The position numbers were made by a program, and so were the translations under genes. Below, one piece after another: positions 36,598 through 46,424 of a stretch of 64,000 nucleotides of DNA. Source of the stretch: Brienomyrus brachyistius (lineage: Eukaryota > Chordata > Actinopteri > Osteoglossiformes > Mormyridae); NCBI RefSeq assembly GCF_023856365.1, contig NC_064551.1, forward strand, positions 1,506,501 through 1,570,500, written 5' to 3'. The notes below the pieces were generated by a model. The model was not told the origin of the DNA. It did no database searches and saw nothing but the letters and a program-made list of their open reading frames with translations. The stretch's first letter is position 1. The number at the start of each line of letters is the position of its first letter.

Positions 36598-36765
36598 CAG
36601 GGAAAAAGGGACCAATTTGTACCTCTGAGCTGGGGCTGTTCCCTCAAAGGCCTGCCAACTGTACCCAAGCTGTAGGTAAATGTACCTTTTAAAGTACAGA
36701 AACTGACTCTGTGCAACATTTTTATACCACTGGGGTTACATTAATGCTTTTTTTTTGTACCTGGG
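36598..36765. repeat. Relic of a 'gtacctt' fish repeat
   Basis: The segments 'cagggaaaaagggaccaatt', 'tgtacctctgagctggggct', 'aaatgtaccttttaaagtac' and 'tttttttttgtacctgggga' resemble a common fish MITE built of 'aaaggtacaaatttgtacc' motifs. The copy is diverged and non-coding. Confidence 0.4.
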
Positions 36766-37286
36766 GAGGCACACAGCAGCAGGAAACAGTGTGGAGCAGG
36801 GTGGGTGTACGGGACACAACAGCCCTCACCTTACCAAAAAAAAAACATCCAAAAAAAAACAAAAAAATAAGCAAATCTTAACTTCCTCATTAATAAAGTC
36901 AATCTGTGTATGTATCAGTGTGGAGGGTCAGATACTTCACCCTTAATCAGTGCTGTGGAAAGTTCCCTGCTGAGCAGATGGTGTGCGGAGGCCCCGGATG
37001 ACATGTAGGGTGACAGGAACCTCATTAGAACGACCCGAGACCTGGAGTGGGGCGTCTGCAGCCAAAGGGTTACGGTAAAGTGGGAAACAGCACCAACAGC
37101 ACGAGCTCACTGGGAAACGCACTGCTGCCTGGAACATCGATGGGCAGGCATTTCATTATTTATCAGCGCTAATTACTTACATGAGGAGAACAAAAGCATC
37201 ACATCACGTGACATTCTTGGGGCTCATTTTCAGATTAAAACCTGAGGATGACATCCACTCAGCTCCGCCTTAATCCCTTCTTTTTA

Positions 37287-37475
37287 CCTTTACATTTTAT
37301 TTAATTAGCGACACTTTTACCCAAAGTGACATATCTTTTTTTTTTTTAGAAAGCAGGGTCAGCCAGTCGCTGGGGGTTAAGGGCTTTCCTCAGGGACCCA
37401 AGGTTGAACGTAATCTGGCGAAACCTGAACCAATACCCTTCTGAAATGGCATCTTAACCTATGGAGCCACACACA
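37287..37475 (+). repeat. Dispersed fish repeat ('tttacccaaagtgacat' family) copy
   Basis: The order 'acattttatttaattagcga', 'cttttacccaaagtgaca', 'gctgggggttaagggctt', 'cctcagggacccaaggttga', then 'cttaacctatggagccac' follows a frequent fish retroposon. In intact copies it reads tttagcagacgcttttatccaa, agcgacttaca, and ends in a tRNA-like 'ccttaaccactatgctacc'. The internal B-box-like part is eroded. A second fragment (tttatctaaagtgacttaca) lies at 32888-32908. Confidence 0.5.
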
Positions 37476-37684
37476 GTAATCATCATGTGACCAGACCCTA
37501 TCATATCCCACAATGCAGCTCCTCCCAGGACAGCAGACAGACTCCCCCAGTCTGAATTACTGTGTTAAAAACAGCAGATGACAGCACAGCACTAATATTT
37601 CCTAAACTGCACACGGTCCCCACGAGCAGCCAAGAACAGCCCTGGGGTTTCCTGCACGTCATTACTGCCGTTCCTCATTGCATT

Positions 37685-37815
37685 CACCATTTCATCCATC
37701 TTCCATAAGCACAAATTTAATACAGGGTTTTGGTTGAACCCACAGCCTGTCCTAGGAAACACCCTCAGTGGGATTGCAGGCCACCACTGGGCTCTCACAC
37801 TCACAAGCACATTAC
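37685..37815 (+). repeat. Degenerate 5' half of the dispersed fish repeat
   Basis: 'catttcatccatcttcca', 'cacagcctgtcctaggaaac' and 'gggattgcaggccaccactg', followed by 'tctcacactcacaagcac', correspond block by block to the repeat at 45.33 kb but are heavily substituted. The 3' half is absent. Confidence 0.5.
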
Positions 37816-38529
37816 AGATACTCCTACTCATCATCACGACAAATTATTACCGTCTTTATCGTGGAGTTGCACGGTATTACGGCAATATGGTATTTTGGCT
37901 ATACCGCAATGTTTTGAAATTCTGGTGGGAAGATTTCCCGTGTAATGTTGGAATGGTAGGAAAATTACATACCTCCCAAAATTTTATTTTGCAATTTGTC
38001 CCACGAATAAGATATTTTAAAGATGTGAGTTGAGTTACAGTCCCTGGCTGAAGGTCCAACAGGTTCAGCTGGTACCCTAAACCTTAGACGTCCGAGCTAA
38101 AAGACACCTGTATAGATCTCACGCCACAATCCGAGGGAGCGGCATGGTCCTACAGGAATAAACCCGTCAGGGCAATCCTTATAGCCCTGCTGGGATGGAG
38201 GGAACCGCCAGTGGTGCAGATTAGTGGACAGAAGACCACAGAGGCGCCAATGGAGATGCCATTTCAAATATTAGAATAACAATAGATTGCGCTGCATGGC
38301 CTTATGGGAAACAGTGGCCTCCGGGGCTATTCTGCCGGTAATTAGCACCAGTAAGTTGGGGGGGAACTAAAAAGTTCCCTTAGTGGTACAAGCAGAGGAT
38401 CCTCCCCCATTTTGACACCCCTGTTGGAAGCTATTGCAGTGTCTCACCCCCTGAGCAATAAAAAAAAAAGTGCTGAAAGGGGGGAGAAGGGAGGACATGA
38501 TCCCACCCTGTCAGGTGCTTAAAGTCTAA

Positions 38530-40660
38530 TTAACAGCCCCCCGCCCCCCCCAAAACGGCTGAACCTTGGCAGCTGCGGACGTCATGGCGCTGCCGTTTAC
38601 AACTGCGACCTTTTAATTCCTGCCATGTGGTATTCAGCCTCCCGGGGGGGGGGGGGGTAAGCTGCTCGCCTCCCCCGTGCCGGGCGGACGGGTTGCCCCC
38701 GCGGGCAGCTACTGGAGGTGTTAGCGTGCAAAGCAAGACGATTAAACCAAATGAGGGCGCCGGGGAGTCGCCGCCAGGGCAAGCAAGGTGACGGTAGGGG
38801 CCCCTGAAAGGGTCCATTGCTGAGGCATGAACAGGACGGGGCCCCGCTCCCTCCCCCAAGGCCTTTTCTCATGTGCACATATAATCTGTGTGCGCTCTTG
38901 TCCCTTTGAAAAACAGACACCTGCTGTTATAGGACACGCTCCATAGGAGGCTGTGGGTGGAGCCACCTGCTGACCACGCCCACTGCATTAAGACGGGGCA
39001 GGAGCCAGGCACATGGCAGGCCAAACGACAGCACGTGCTGGTGTCGGGCCTCACTCCCTCCCCGGCACACGCTGCTGCCGTTCGGCCCTCAGAGCAGGTG
39101 GGGGATGCTGCCCCTCTCAATCCAGCCAGTGTGTCCTGTTTCAGGAGCCCCACCGACGGATGCCCCCCTCCATAGACGTGCATGATTATTGCCCACATCC
39201 TCAGAGCGTGTGCAGGAGCTGCTACGTACGACTCCTGTGTGTGGAGACAGACAGATTCAGACGCCGCTGTCAGCGGTGCTGCTCAGATACGATTGTAACA
39301 GGAAAAGAAAATAAGGATAAAATATCCGACTCCACTTGAATCGAGTGGCGACACGTACAAACAGGCTACCGACGGTGCTTCACATGTAACAAATAGCTTG
39401 AATTTTACGTCAACATTAAATATGTGTTTTTTTTTTCCATGATTCAACAGGGTTTATATAAGCTGAGGAAGTTCTGCTGCAAGCCTGCCAAAGTGCCAAC
39501 CATGCGAGCGCTGTCTCTCCACACGCTCGGACTCTGACGGTCACTCTGCTTCCCCCCCTGACAGGTGTATTTCCCCAAAAAGGTCCATGTCCACCCCCAT
39601 GTTCCCCCCCAGGACAAACGGGACCAGAGCTCAGCAGACCCAGGCAGTTAGGATGAAGCGAGACAAATTTCACGCGGAACCATTCAGTCTACTGGATGCA
39701 GAAGATAAGGTGAAGATAAGGATTTATTCTATTTCAGCATCAGCATTCAGTATTTCTGTTCTGGGGTGTGGGGGGGCATTAAGTGCCATTTGATTTTTTT
39801 TTTTCCTCCTTCCCTTGAAAGTGAAAAGGGCAGCAATGTACTTCAGCTTTACAATGTGGTAAATAATTTATGAGTCCTTTCATAGCAGAATGAATCATTG
39901 TTCTTTGTAACAATCCACTATCTCGCGGGGAAATTATACACAGGACACAAACACAATGAGGCGCGGAGGGCGGGAAAAGCACGGCGGCGGAGCGGAGCGG
40001 AGGCTCCTCGCGAGGCCACCTCTCCGTCAGCAGGGCCGCCGGCTTGCACGCTACGCACGGGCAGGCCCACGCACCAGCTCCCACCAACCCGCACACGCTC
40101 CCCCATGCTGGGAGCAGGACGGCGGGAGCTGGAGATCGCGGAGATCCGGGGGCACCCGTCACAGGGGGTCACGGGTTCAAACATGGGGCACCGTGTACCT
40201 GTTCTGCTGAATGATCGGAGCTTCCAGCACAGACCTTTCTGGTGGAAGTTCGGATCGCACATAAAACGGGAAACATAAGTCAACCAGTACGGAGCAGAGA
40301 CAAAGGCAAAGACCTGAAGCTGCTGCCCCTCTCCTCTCCAGTGAGCGAGGACGTCTCTGCCCCATCAGGGACAAGAAAGCCCCCCACAACCCCCCACAGA
40401 GGGTTGGCACTCAAGCTGTCACTCTGGGGCTGAACCACACTGACCAGCTGTCCATCAGAACCGGGCCACAGCCGAGCGGCGGCCACTCAGGCGTCAAAGC
40501 AAGCAAGACCCTCCACCGGACAGCTGGAGAGGGCCTGTGAGGGCACATTAGGGACGGCGGAGGGGCCCGGCCGCATCCGGGGGGTGCCTGCCCGCCCACC
40601 CGCCCTCAAGACGTGCGCGCTTACTCGCCCCTGACACATTCAGCGGCCCGTCACAGCTGG
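38530..40660. other. GC-rich segment in nudt14 intron 1
   Basis: The region is unusually GC-rich for this window. A CpG-dense core lies at about 39955-40175 (gcgcggagggcggg, gcacggcggcggagcgg, ctcctcgcgaggcc). It is next to an AT-rich, repeat-free block at 39790-39925. Many overlapping open frames of about 100 codons arise from the GC bias on both strands; none shows a domain. An internal promoter or enhancer is possible but unproven. Confidence 0.35.
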
Positions 40661-41329
40661 CCCTGGTGAATCGCACTTCCTGTGCGCATTGAGCACAGTC
40701 AGTGGGCCGGGGCTGTGGACAGGGCACTCATCTCAGCACCTACCCCCACACCCCTAAGCAGGCCTTCACGGGGTTTCTCACCCCCATTGTCTCACACAGA
40801 CACACACACACAGCCTCTGCCGCCCGCCCACTCGCGGGCCCTAATCCCCAGCCTTGCCTTTGATAGCGCCCCCCGCTGCTCAGCCCTAATCCAGCAGTCT
40901 GTCAGCTGGCGCTGCCCTCAGAGCCAGCCCAGCTGGCAGCCTGGGCCCCCGGGTGCCTCGCCGACCTGGGCCCCAGGGCTTGTCGAGTGAATATCCTAAT
41001 TAATTACGTCTTGATCTGCCCTAATAAACTTGTGAATGTGTCTGTACAGGCAGAATATACATATAAAGGCTGTGGCTATGCAGAGAGAAACGTGAGCTCT
41101 GTCTAAAGAAACCAAATTAACTAAATCATACCCTATAAACTCTCTCCAAACCTATTTGGCCGAAATGCAGCGAAGCTACGCTATTATCATACACGCAGTC
41201 TCGAGAGTTTAGGGACCACATGTCATTTATATTTACATCCATGGGATATAACATCATGATATTCTCAAGTAATCAATAGGGGAAAGGAACAGACAGGATA
41301 AAGTCACGATATTTCAAGATGTGTTAGTG

Positions 41330-41735
41330 CCACGTCATAAAGGAGCTTGTGACAAATGTAATAAGCTTTACTTATGACATCAGTAATCTGTTCATGACAT
41401 GTACAATGTTATGTCTGACATACAGCACGTAATCTGCATGACATTTACCTTGGGTCGGGACATATAATATCAGTATGACATTCATTTGCATGTATAACTT
41501 TCCTAAGTTAAATTTGACATTCATCTGCATGACATTTACCTGTGTGTGTCATCTTCCAGGCCATAGTAAATAATTCATATGTATTTATGACATAATTCAT
41601 GTGTGTGCAGCATTTTGTGACATTATTCTGTGACATTATCTGTCTCTATAAGCTTTTTCAGCGTGTGTGTCACAATTCATCCATGGTTATGACATAATTG
41701 CATTTTGTGCACGATATTAATTTGCTCAGGAAATG
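41330..41735. repeat. TGACAT-rich degenerate repeat, probable old MITE
   Basis: Variants of 'tatgacat' or 'catgacatt' recur about fifteen times in 400 bp (cttatgacatc, gttcatgacatg, tctgcatgacatttacct twice, tttatgacataattcatg, ggttatgacataatt). 'cacgtcataaaggagcttgtg' lies at the left edge and 'gtgtgtcacaattcatcc' towards the right. It is non-coding. The periodicity is irregular, so it is not a true satellite. Confidence 0.4.
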
Positions 41736-42755
41736 CTTCTATGAAAAGCAACTAAGCTACTTTACATTTTTACACTTCACCCATTTACTGAGCTGAACAT
41801 GTATTGATCCAGTTGCGACAAAGTAATTTGTCAAGAGTATAACAGCGGTTCCCCTTTGGGATCCGAACTGAAAATCCTCCCACTGACAATTCAGCTACTA
41901 GACTGACAGCAGACCTTTCAGTTTAAAGGTCTGTCAGGATCTCCCCAAAAGAAAAGTACAACAAAAAGTGAAATAACACAGCTGTTGTGAAATAACCAAT
42001 CGGCTACATCCAGAGAGACCAATGGCACGCTGTTTCCAAAGACTTGTCGCGAAGCCATTTCACAATGGGTTACAAAACACTGGGGCAGATGTAGACAGGC
42101 GGCTGGCATGCAGGTGGTGCGTGGCCGTGCTGGGGATCGTAGGGCAGGCCACGTCTAGCACCCAGCTCTCCCCTCTGGGCTCCCATGTGGCATCCCTTCA
42201 CAGACACGCAATGTGCACCAGCCCGCGATGGGCACCAGCCCGCGATGGGCACCAGCCAGCACAGTAGAGGAACCCTGAGCTGACTTCCAGTTAATAACAC
42301 ACTCAGCTACAGCTCCTCTCCCCCTTCCCCACGACCCCCACATCAACAAACACAACAGATAACATTAAGTCCTAAAACAAACGAGACAGAAAATCTTGCT
42401 CTGTTAATCACCCAAAAAGGCTCGACGAATACCGAACATTAATAATTCCTCATATGTTCTGAGTCATGTTTGTAATACGCTTTTGGTTTACATGTATTCA
42501 CCGCACTGTAAATCCACGTGGGCGTCTGCGCTGGGCCCCTTGCACTCATTACTGGTCATTAATGTTCCTCACACATGGCCACACAGCTGGGAGCGCAGAT
42601 TCCAGAGCCCTGCAACAGGAAGGTGCTGATCCACATCCCTCGGCTTCATCATCTCAATCGAACACCCACAGGTGTAAACAAGAGATATTACAAATATTAA
42701 CATTCAGACATATGCAGTGGCCCTGTGTCAATGGTGAATGGCTCACTGCACTAAC

Positions 42756-42789
42756 TAATAATAATAATAATAATTATTATTATTATTAC
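42756..42789. repeat. (TAA)n(TTA)n microsatellite
   Basis: About six AAT units followed by five ATT units form a self-complementary run, then a short (ACC)n. Confidence 0.95.
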
Positions 42790-44727
42790 CACCACCATGG
42801 TCTCCAGAGTCACGGTGGTGTTGTACTGAACAAGCAGTATTGAAAAATGCATATTATATATAAAATTTGACTATACCCAGTTAATGTGCATGAAAGCTGT
42901 ATTTTGTCGTATACAAAACTGTTAATCACAGGTACGACCAGGCTGGTTGCTAGCATTTTTATTTGAATTAAAAAGATCACAAGCAAGTTTTTAAATTAAA
43001 AAGTAACTTGCATAAGCAATTTGCAAATTACTGCTCCCATGATATATTCTTTTAACTTCTTTTGCCATGACAAGGCAGATAAAAAATGTCTGTATCGGGG
43101 ACATGGCAGGTCTGTGGGGTTTGGGTTACCGGTTCATGCGACTGGGCTAAAGGAGAAGACGTGTACCAATATAGCGGGCGCATTTGGGCGCCGTTCCGTG
43201 ATTGGCTTCAGAGGGGCACCCTAGGCCCGCCCACCCATGCAAGGCTGTCCTCAGAGCTGGAGTTCCATCCTCAGAACATCTGGACGGACACTCCGGGCGC
43301 TCTGCCTCTGCTCATGCGCCCGTGGCAGTGCAGATGAGTCACACGGATCAGCAACACAATGGAACTAACCTTCTGCGTCAATACAAGGAAACATTATCAC
43401 TCAGACAAAAATGCAAGGACTGCCCGGCAAAGATGTTGGAAACAATTAATAGGAAACAAGCGGCTGGCAACAAAAGAAAATAAATGTTTTAACACCTTAA
43501 AAGTGTCCAGAGGGACTCCATTATCACATGACAGAGCCCTGTGGCACACAAACAGGGGTCGATGGCAAAGCACACGTACTGTGGAAGGCATGCAGCAGGA
43601 TGCATAAGGGCAGTGTGTCTGGGGGGGCAGCCAGCTGCACAGGTAGCACGTGTCAGACAGTGAACCTGGCACTGTGCAGCCAAAGCCTGCACACCTGCGT
43701 AGGAAGCGTTTCTGCCTTGGCATCTCACACACCTACTGGAAAAGCTGTACAAACACCCCCCAGAATAACTCTGAGCTTCTCTTGGCAGCTCCAACCGATT
43801 TAACAAGAATTCCTTTTTTCTTTTCTCTTTGCTCTCAGGGAGCGGCTTCCGTAAATCAAGGTTCGGAATCGGAGTTGCCGTTATTGCGAGATATCTGTCT
43901 AACCCTGAGACTGGGTCACTTATGAGAGGGGAAAGACTCCTGCGGACGTCGACAAAACCGCCGGACGCCTCTGTGAACCCATCCAAGGTCGTGGGCTGAG
44001 AATGTCAAACAGAAGTCAGACGAAATCAGTGCACTCAAATGTCATGTGTAACATAAGACCCACGGCTGCCAAACCCGATACATGATTTGACACCGTATTT
44101 TGAGGCGGCTGAGATGGTGTCCGATTTCCCACGATCTGCGAGTCACGTATAACGAAGGGCATCCCATTCACACATTCCGACTACAGTAATTTTAGCTACG
44201 TATATTGCAAAGCCTAAGCTGAAATGCAGCAATGGTCCTCGTAGGAACATTTAGCAGTAGTTATATGTACTTTGCAACCGCTGCCATCACCACAGAACAA
44301 GGGACCAATAAGCAGTGTTATTTCGCAGACTGACCTTCCTTACAACGGGGAAACGTCCCAATGGTTATGTGAACGTAGAAGTGCACCACGCGCTCCTTGT
44401 GATTTCACTGGGAACTTATAAGTCTGCAAATATTGAAGGCAATACGCTGCCAATTTACTTTTAGAGCCACATCTCCGGCTAATGCACAGCACGTGTCCAC
44501 GACAGCATCGCCGGTTAAGCATGAACCATACATAGGACAAGACGGTGCATTCGCAGTTTATGGTTAACGTGAAGTGACCGTCATCGGGAGTGACAAACAC
44601 GAAGTATGTAAATCGTGTAGCAGTTGTTTGGGAGGAATGAATGGGGGTGGGGCGACTGGATGTTTTGCGTGTCCGCTTCTCACGGTCATAAAGTTAACCG
44701 AGGTACGGGTGATCTCTCTCAACTCAC

Positions 44728-44808
44728 CTGGCTATAGTGCACCCGAAACGGTCTCAGGTAATGGGAGCTGTCGCACGGAACCACCTCGATATTGCTGATC
44801 TGCTCCAT
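44728..44808 (-). CDS. nudt14: nudt14 coding exon 1 (start codon)
   Basis: This 81-nt coding part runs from ATG at 44808 to a gtgagt donor at 44727. It encodes MEQISNIEVVPCDSSHYLRP and then FRVHYSQ, ending in phase 0. Human NUDT14 begins [20 protein letters not shown] and then LTLHYRQ, so start, length and the Y-LRP..HY-Q pattern agree. Joined to the other four exons the coding length is 672 nt, a 223-residue protein (human about 222), with no stop or frameshift. No signal peptide is present, as expected for a cytosolic enzyme. Confidence 0.94.
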
Positions 44809-44944
44809 AGCTCATTCAGGAATCACCGTCCACCCGGTGTTTCTTACCACAGACAGCACAGCCGCAGATCTGGCAAGCACCACAGAGATCGATGGCTACG
44901 GATGCCGACGAAGGACATAAGAAATATGCAATCGCGAAAACATC
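44809..44944 (-). other. nudt14: Probable nudt14 5' UTR, with a strong upstream acceptor
   Basis: On the minus strand a very good splice acceptor, 'tattattttattccag', ends at 44945. The following 136 nt lead directly into the nudt14 ATG. Two short upstream open frames start in this stretch: one of 15 codons beginning 'atgttttcgcg', and a second of about 24 codons beginning 'atgtccttcgtc'. This suggests that the coding exon 1 is the second exon of the transcript and is spliced to a noncoding exon in the CpG island about 1 kb upstream. Confidence 0.45.
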
Positions 44945-45113
44945 CTGGAATAAAATAATACCGCCACCGCAGCTGTATCACTGAATGCCGCCCCGCTTCT
45001 ACCTTTCTACCGACATTTAACGACTCATTTGGTTGTTTTATGTATTTTGTTATAATTAAGTATTTTATATTTGACATCCGCGACACAGAAATCGCCAAAT
45101 ATTGTATATATGA

Positions 45114-45150
45114 CACCCAGGATAAGCGGTTAGAAAATGGATGGATATTT
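45114..45150 (-). repeat. Short terminal fragment of the dispersed fish repeat
   Basis: 'cccaggataagcggttagaa' followed by 'aatggatggat' is the 5' end of the dispersed family in reverse orientation. A full copy in forward orientation follows 190 bp away. Confidence 0.55.
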
Positions 45151-45329
45151 AAGACGAAAATAACCTATAAGTGGGCTCATAAACATACATCGCTCCATGG
45201 AAAGTCAGCACATACGATAGCCGAGTTGTAATGAAAAATGAATAATTTTTAAATTATACGAAATATGACACGATCAATTACGGCAACAATGATCACATGG
45301 TTGAGCTATATGAATGCGAATATAAATAT

Positions 45330-45638
45330 AAACATCCATCCATCCATCCATTTTCCAAACCGCTTATCCTACTGGGTCGTCCGGAGCCTATCCCGGAAGC
45401 GATGGGCATGAGGCAGGGAACAACCCAGCCCATCGCAGGGCACACTCACACACCATTCACTCACACACGCACACCTATGGGCAATTTAGCAACTCCAATG
45501 AGCCTCAGCATGTTTTTGGACTGTGGGGGGAAACCGGAGAACATGCAAACTCCGCACACATGTGACCCAGGCGGAGACTCGAACCCGGGTCCCAACGGTG
45601 TGAGGCAACAGTGCTAACCACAACAGTGCGCCCTAAAT
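45330..45638 (+). repeat. Full-length copy of the dispersed fish repeat
   Basis: The copy starts 'catccatccatccatccatt' and continues 'ttccaaaccgcttatcctac', 'ggagcctatcccggaagcga', 'gcatgaggcagggaacaacc', 'cagcatgtttttggactgtg', 'aaccggagaacatgcaaact' and 'actcgaacccgggtcccaac'. It ends 'aacagtgctaaccacaacag'. It is the reference copy in this window for the fragments at 9.4, 15.1, 37.7, 59.8 and 62.6 kb. It is non-coding. Confidence 0.8.
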
Positions 45639-45829
45639 ATAAACATAATATTAATAAATATATTCATATCCTGATATTATTGTATAATGATGGAGGATAT
45701 TGTTATTGTTGTTGACACGTTGTTTTTTTTCCCTGAATTGTAATGTATGTGTAATTTTAAAGAAATAGTTAAATTTGTAAGTTTCCAAAAAACACGAGCA
45801 GCAGGGCTTTTCTCCCCCCCCCTTCGCCG

Positions 45830-46080
45830 CAGCCTGTCTACTTCGTGAAAGACTTACAGCGCGAAGCTCGTGGCGTGTTTACCGCGCGCGCGCGCGCGCC
45901 TGGCGCGAGTCTGGGGCGCTGAGTCGCGTTCTTGCGCATGGCGCCAATCCTGCCGGCTCGCGCTCCCCGGCTCACCTTACTCGACTCCCTCACGCCCTTA
46001 ATTCACGTCGGCATGTTCAAAGCCGTGAGCGAATCGAGGTGTACGAACGCCAGCGCGGTATGTGCACGTTAGTGATGAAT
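45830..46080. promoter_or_regulatory. CpG island; probable nudt14 promoter, perhaps bidirectional
   Basis: CpG is dense over about 250 bp, including an alternating (CG)8 run at 45883-45899. A 'cttgcgcatggcgccaat' at 45931-45948 combines an NRF1-like core with a CCAAT box. On the minus strand 'gagtcgagtaag' is followed by a gtgagc donor at 45975, suiting a noncoding first exon that would splice to the acceptor at 44945. On the plus strand 'cgccagcgcg' is followed by gtatgt near 46058. Promoter function and direction are inferred. Confidence 0.5.
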
Positions 46081-46335
46081 TACTTATGAACAGTTCACCA
46101 CGCATCTCCTGATACAAATGGGAGCTTGACTGAAACTGTGCAAACATGATTTTTTCAGGGCCAAGAAAAATGCAAACACTGTAGCAAGCAAAACTTTAAT
46201 TACTCAAATGCTTTAAGCTGTTTCTGGCATTTGTATTCTGAGCAGATAAACGTTGACATAAACTCCCCTAATGGGGTATATAATAGAAACTTAACTTATC
46301 CGGATTCACCTTACCGTGTCCCTGTCACTTTTCAG

Positions 46336-46424
46336 GAAGGAAGCCCAGCAGAGAGACAGGCTGTAATGTAATGAACAAAAGGAAAATTCAGATGAAGTGT
46401 ATTTATCCATGGACTGGATCCAAG
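46336..46424 (+). other. Candidate plus-strand exon, unidentified
   Basis: An 89-nt segment lies between a good acceptor (tccctgtcacttttcag) and a good donor (ccaag followed by gtaaag). One frame is open throughout and contains an ATG (MNKRKIQMKCIYPWTGSK). It lies about 280 bp from a gtatgt in the CpG island. It could be an early exon of an upstream-antisense transcript, coding or not. I recognise no protein. Confidence 0.25.

Larger units (their letters stand above)
32742..44727 (-). other. nudt14: nudt14 intron 1
   Basis: A 12-kb intron with a gtgagt donor at 44727 and an acceptor at 32742. It holds a LINE remnant (34.1-34.8 kb), a palindromic element (34.8 kb), relics of three dispersed repeats (36.6, 37.3 and 37.7 kb), a GC-rich, CpG-containing stretch (38.5-40.7 kb), a TGACAT-rich segment (41.3-41.7 kb) and a TAA microsatellite. 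The minus-strand frame at 35418-35690, rich in Lys, Glu and Ser, has no recognised domain. Stretches at 33.1-34.1, 35.0-36.5 and 42.8-44.7 kb show nothing that I can name. Confidence 0.75.
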
